Shown: positions 37,235 through 38,060 of the stretch, one piece after another | Numbering within the stretch: position 1 is the stretch's first letter | Layout of the letters: each line of letters begins with the position of its first letter | Virus record (IMG/VR): IMGVR_UViG_3300022751_000030 | Span: 1 to 38,060 of that record | DNA: 38,060 nucleotides | Strand: one strand, 5' to 3' | DNA from: a virus | The notes under the pieces: generated by a model | What the model saw: only the letters and a program-made list of their open reading frames with translations | The model's database searches: none | What the model was told of the DNA's origin: nothing | Translations under genes and position numbers: made by a program

Positions 37235-37525
37235 TTAGTCGGCGGTTTCTTTGCACCGATAGATGTCATTCACCAGATCATCAAGCCGACAGTTACTACC
37301 ACACTCGAAGTCGTATCTACCCTCTATGTGATTGAGTGGGTTGTGAATCCAGTTCAAGCAGCTATCTCTGCTGTCAAAGGCTAGTGTCTGAGAGTAGGGA
37401 AGGTCAGGTTGGTCATAAAACGCTGTCCATGTGTCAGGCTTTAGAATTTGAGAGAGAAGGACAGCGGCAGTGAATAAGATCAAGACCCCTACAAGAAGTC
37501 CAATAATGCTGTCCCCTCTACTCAT
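37235..37525 (-). CDS. Membrane-anchored cysteine-containing protein
   Basis: 96 residues. One N-terminal membrane helix (about 8-27, IIGLLVGVLILFTAAVLLSQ) and an outside domain with four cysteines (SCLNWIH, FECGSNC, YRCKETAD), probably two disulphides. No family recognised. It overlaps the 167-residue gene by 8 bases, so it is the second gene of the same operon. A cell-surface role such as superinfection exclusion is possible from location. Confidence 0.65.
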   Translation of the reverse strand: MSRGDSIIGLLVGVLILFTAAVLLSQILKPDTWTAFYDQPDLPYSQTLAFDSRDSCLNWIHNPLNHIEGRYDFECGSNCRLDDLVNDIYRCKETAD

Positions 37526-38021
37526 AGAGACTTGCGTCCACCTCTGCTAGGATTCCAACGTTTACCCAAGACTCATCCATAAAGTGTTCGTGAAAGTACC
37601 ACCTTACAAAGTCGATGCTATTAATCGTTTTTGGCTCTGTTCCAACTACCTTATTAGAAATGGATACAGCGTGTAGGTAGGCAAAAGAATTAACCCTTTC
37701 TTCCTCGGTGAAACGCTTAGGGAACATCCAGATAATGTAGTCGATACTCTCCCTGTTGCTTCCAGCTGTCCAGCCATATTGTGAGATAAGCTGTTCGTTG
37801 CTAGGAACGGTCTCTACGGCGCTTTCTGGAGCGTTCTGAGGCACTTCTTCGACAATAGGTGTCTCGATGGCCACTTCAACTGGCTGGAACGATTCTGGGG
37901 CTTCTACGGCCGTATATCCCTGCGCTTGGGGTTGTTCTTGTGAGCGCGTGGCTAAGGTAGCCGTACCGATAGAGGCGACTGTTAGGACTGAGATGGATGC
38001 GATGATTATTGCTTTCTTCAC
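37518..38021 (-). CDS. Secreted or lipoprotein-like surface protein
   Basis: 167 residues from a GTG at 38021. A signal peptide covers residues 1-25 (MKKAIIIASISVLTVASIGT, cleavage near TLA), then a Glu/Pro-rich linker (about 30-75) and a helical C-terminal domain (QYGWTAGSNRESIDYIIWMF, RFTEEERVNSFAYLHAVSIS). The linker is typical of exported proteins in small-genome bacteria. No family recognised. Promoter 147-175 drives it if the molecule is closed at 1/37915. An envelope-associated function in the infected cell is inferred. Confidence 0.7.
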   Translation of the reverse strand: MKKAIIIASISVLTVASIGTATLATRSQEQPQAQGYTAVEAPESFQPVEVAIETPIVEEVPQNAPESAVETVPSNEQLISQYGWTAGSNRESIDYIIWMFPKRFTEEERVNSFAYLHAVSISNKVVGTEPKTINSIDFVRWYFHEHFMDESWVNVGILAEVDASLYE

Positions 38022-38060
38022 TTCATTCTTTCGTGTGGTAAAATTATCGTAACCTAGAGT
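37915..38060. repeat. Right copy of the end repeat with divergent 20-base tail
   Basis: 37915-38040 equals 1-126. The last 20 bases (38041-38060) equal 36734-36753 instead of the sequence after base 126. The right end is therefore either an assembly artefact at a shared 29-base sequence or a real recombinant between repeat copies. Confidence 0.95.

Noticed and set aside
37102-37335. Plus-strand frame of 77 codons
   Set aside because: It starts inside a likely terminator stem, overlaps the membrane protein gene at 37235-37525 and has no ribosome binding site or recognisable composition.
1-38060. UGA or UAG recoded as sense
   Set aside because: TGA, TAA and TAG all serve as overlapping stop codons in tightly coupled genes, and no conserved domain runs through a stop.
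1-38060. CRISPR array or insertion sequence
   Set aside because: No regularly spaced repeats and no transposase-like gene seen; the only mobile-type genes are HNH nucleases.

Overview
The window looks like a nearly complete genome of a short-tailed (podovirus-like) double-stranded DNA bacteriophage. Almost every gene is on the minus strand. They are tightly packed, with many ATGA, GTGA and TAATG overlaps and AGGAG-type ribosome binding sites. Bases 1-126 are repeated at 37915-38040. The only strong promoter for the gene at the right end (TTGACA-17-TATACT) lies at 147-175, on the other side of that repeat. The simplest reading is a circular or circularly permuted genome of about 37,914 bp whose last 20 bases (38041-38060) follow a different repeat copy at 36734-36753. 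There is no integrase, repressor, DNA polymerase or RNA polymerase that I can recognise. The host is unknown; the transglycosylase domain and the secreted right-end proteins resemble those of Patescibacteria (Saccharibacteria), which is a weak inference.

Reading in the direction of transcription (right to left): an isolated secreted/membrane gene pair (37235-38021) has its own strong promoter. It is followed by about 1 kb without clear genes (36280-37234) that holds hairpins, terminators, a duplicated leader and a candidate plus-strand RNA. A recombination block (33155-36279) encodes a Rad52-like annealing protein, an HNH nuclease with HTH, YopX, a NinG-like nuclease and small zinc or membrane proteins. 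A promoter at 33116-33144 then leads to a small membrane protein, a lytic transglycosylase, a strongly structured non-coding region (about 31240-32440) interrupted by an HNH endonuclease gene, a tRNA-like sequence and a 34-residue gene ending in a terminator. The next promoter (30986-31014) drives about 23 very small overlapping genes down to 25996. Three of these promoters share a 13-base element between -35 and -10.

The late region (1020-25926) has TerS, TerL, portal, scaffold and major capsid protein, then (after a terminator and an AP2-HNH nuclease) head-associated small genes. A glycosyltransferase and methyltransferase cassette (15056-18634) follows, then tail fibres, an adaptor, a 661-residue tail protein, three tandem paralogous small tail proteins, two internal/ejection-type proteins, more fibre genes, three single-pass membrane proteins, an endolysin and a holin. 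Five or six intergenic late promoters share an extended -10 (TGNTATAAT) followed by ATACGGGCAT. The scaffold gene has a potential pseudoknot upstream, and a long hairpin separates terL from the portal gene.

The only convincing plus-strand gene is a small membrane protein at 217-411, divergent from the right-end operon across the repeat junction.
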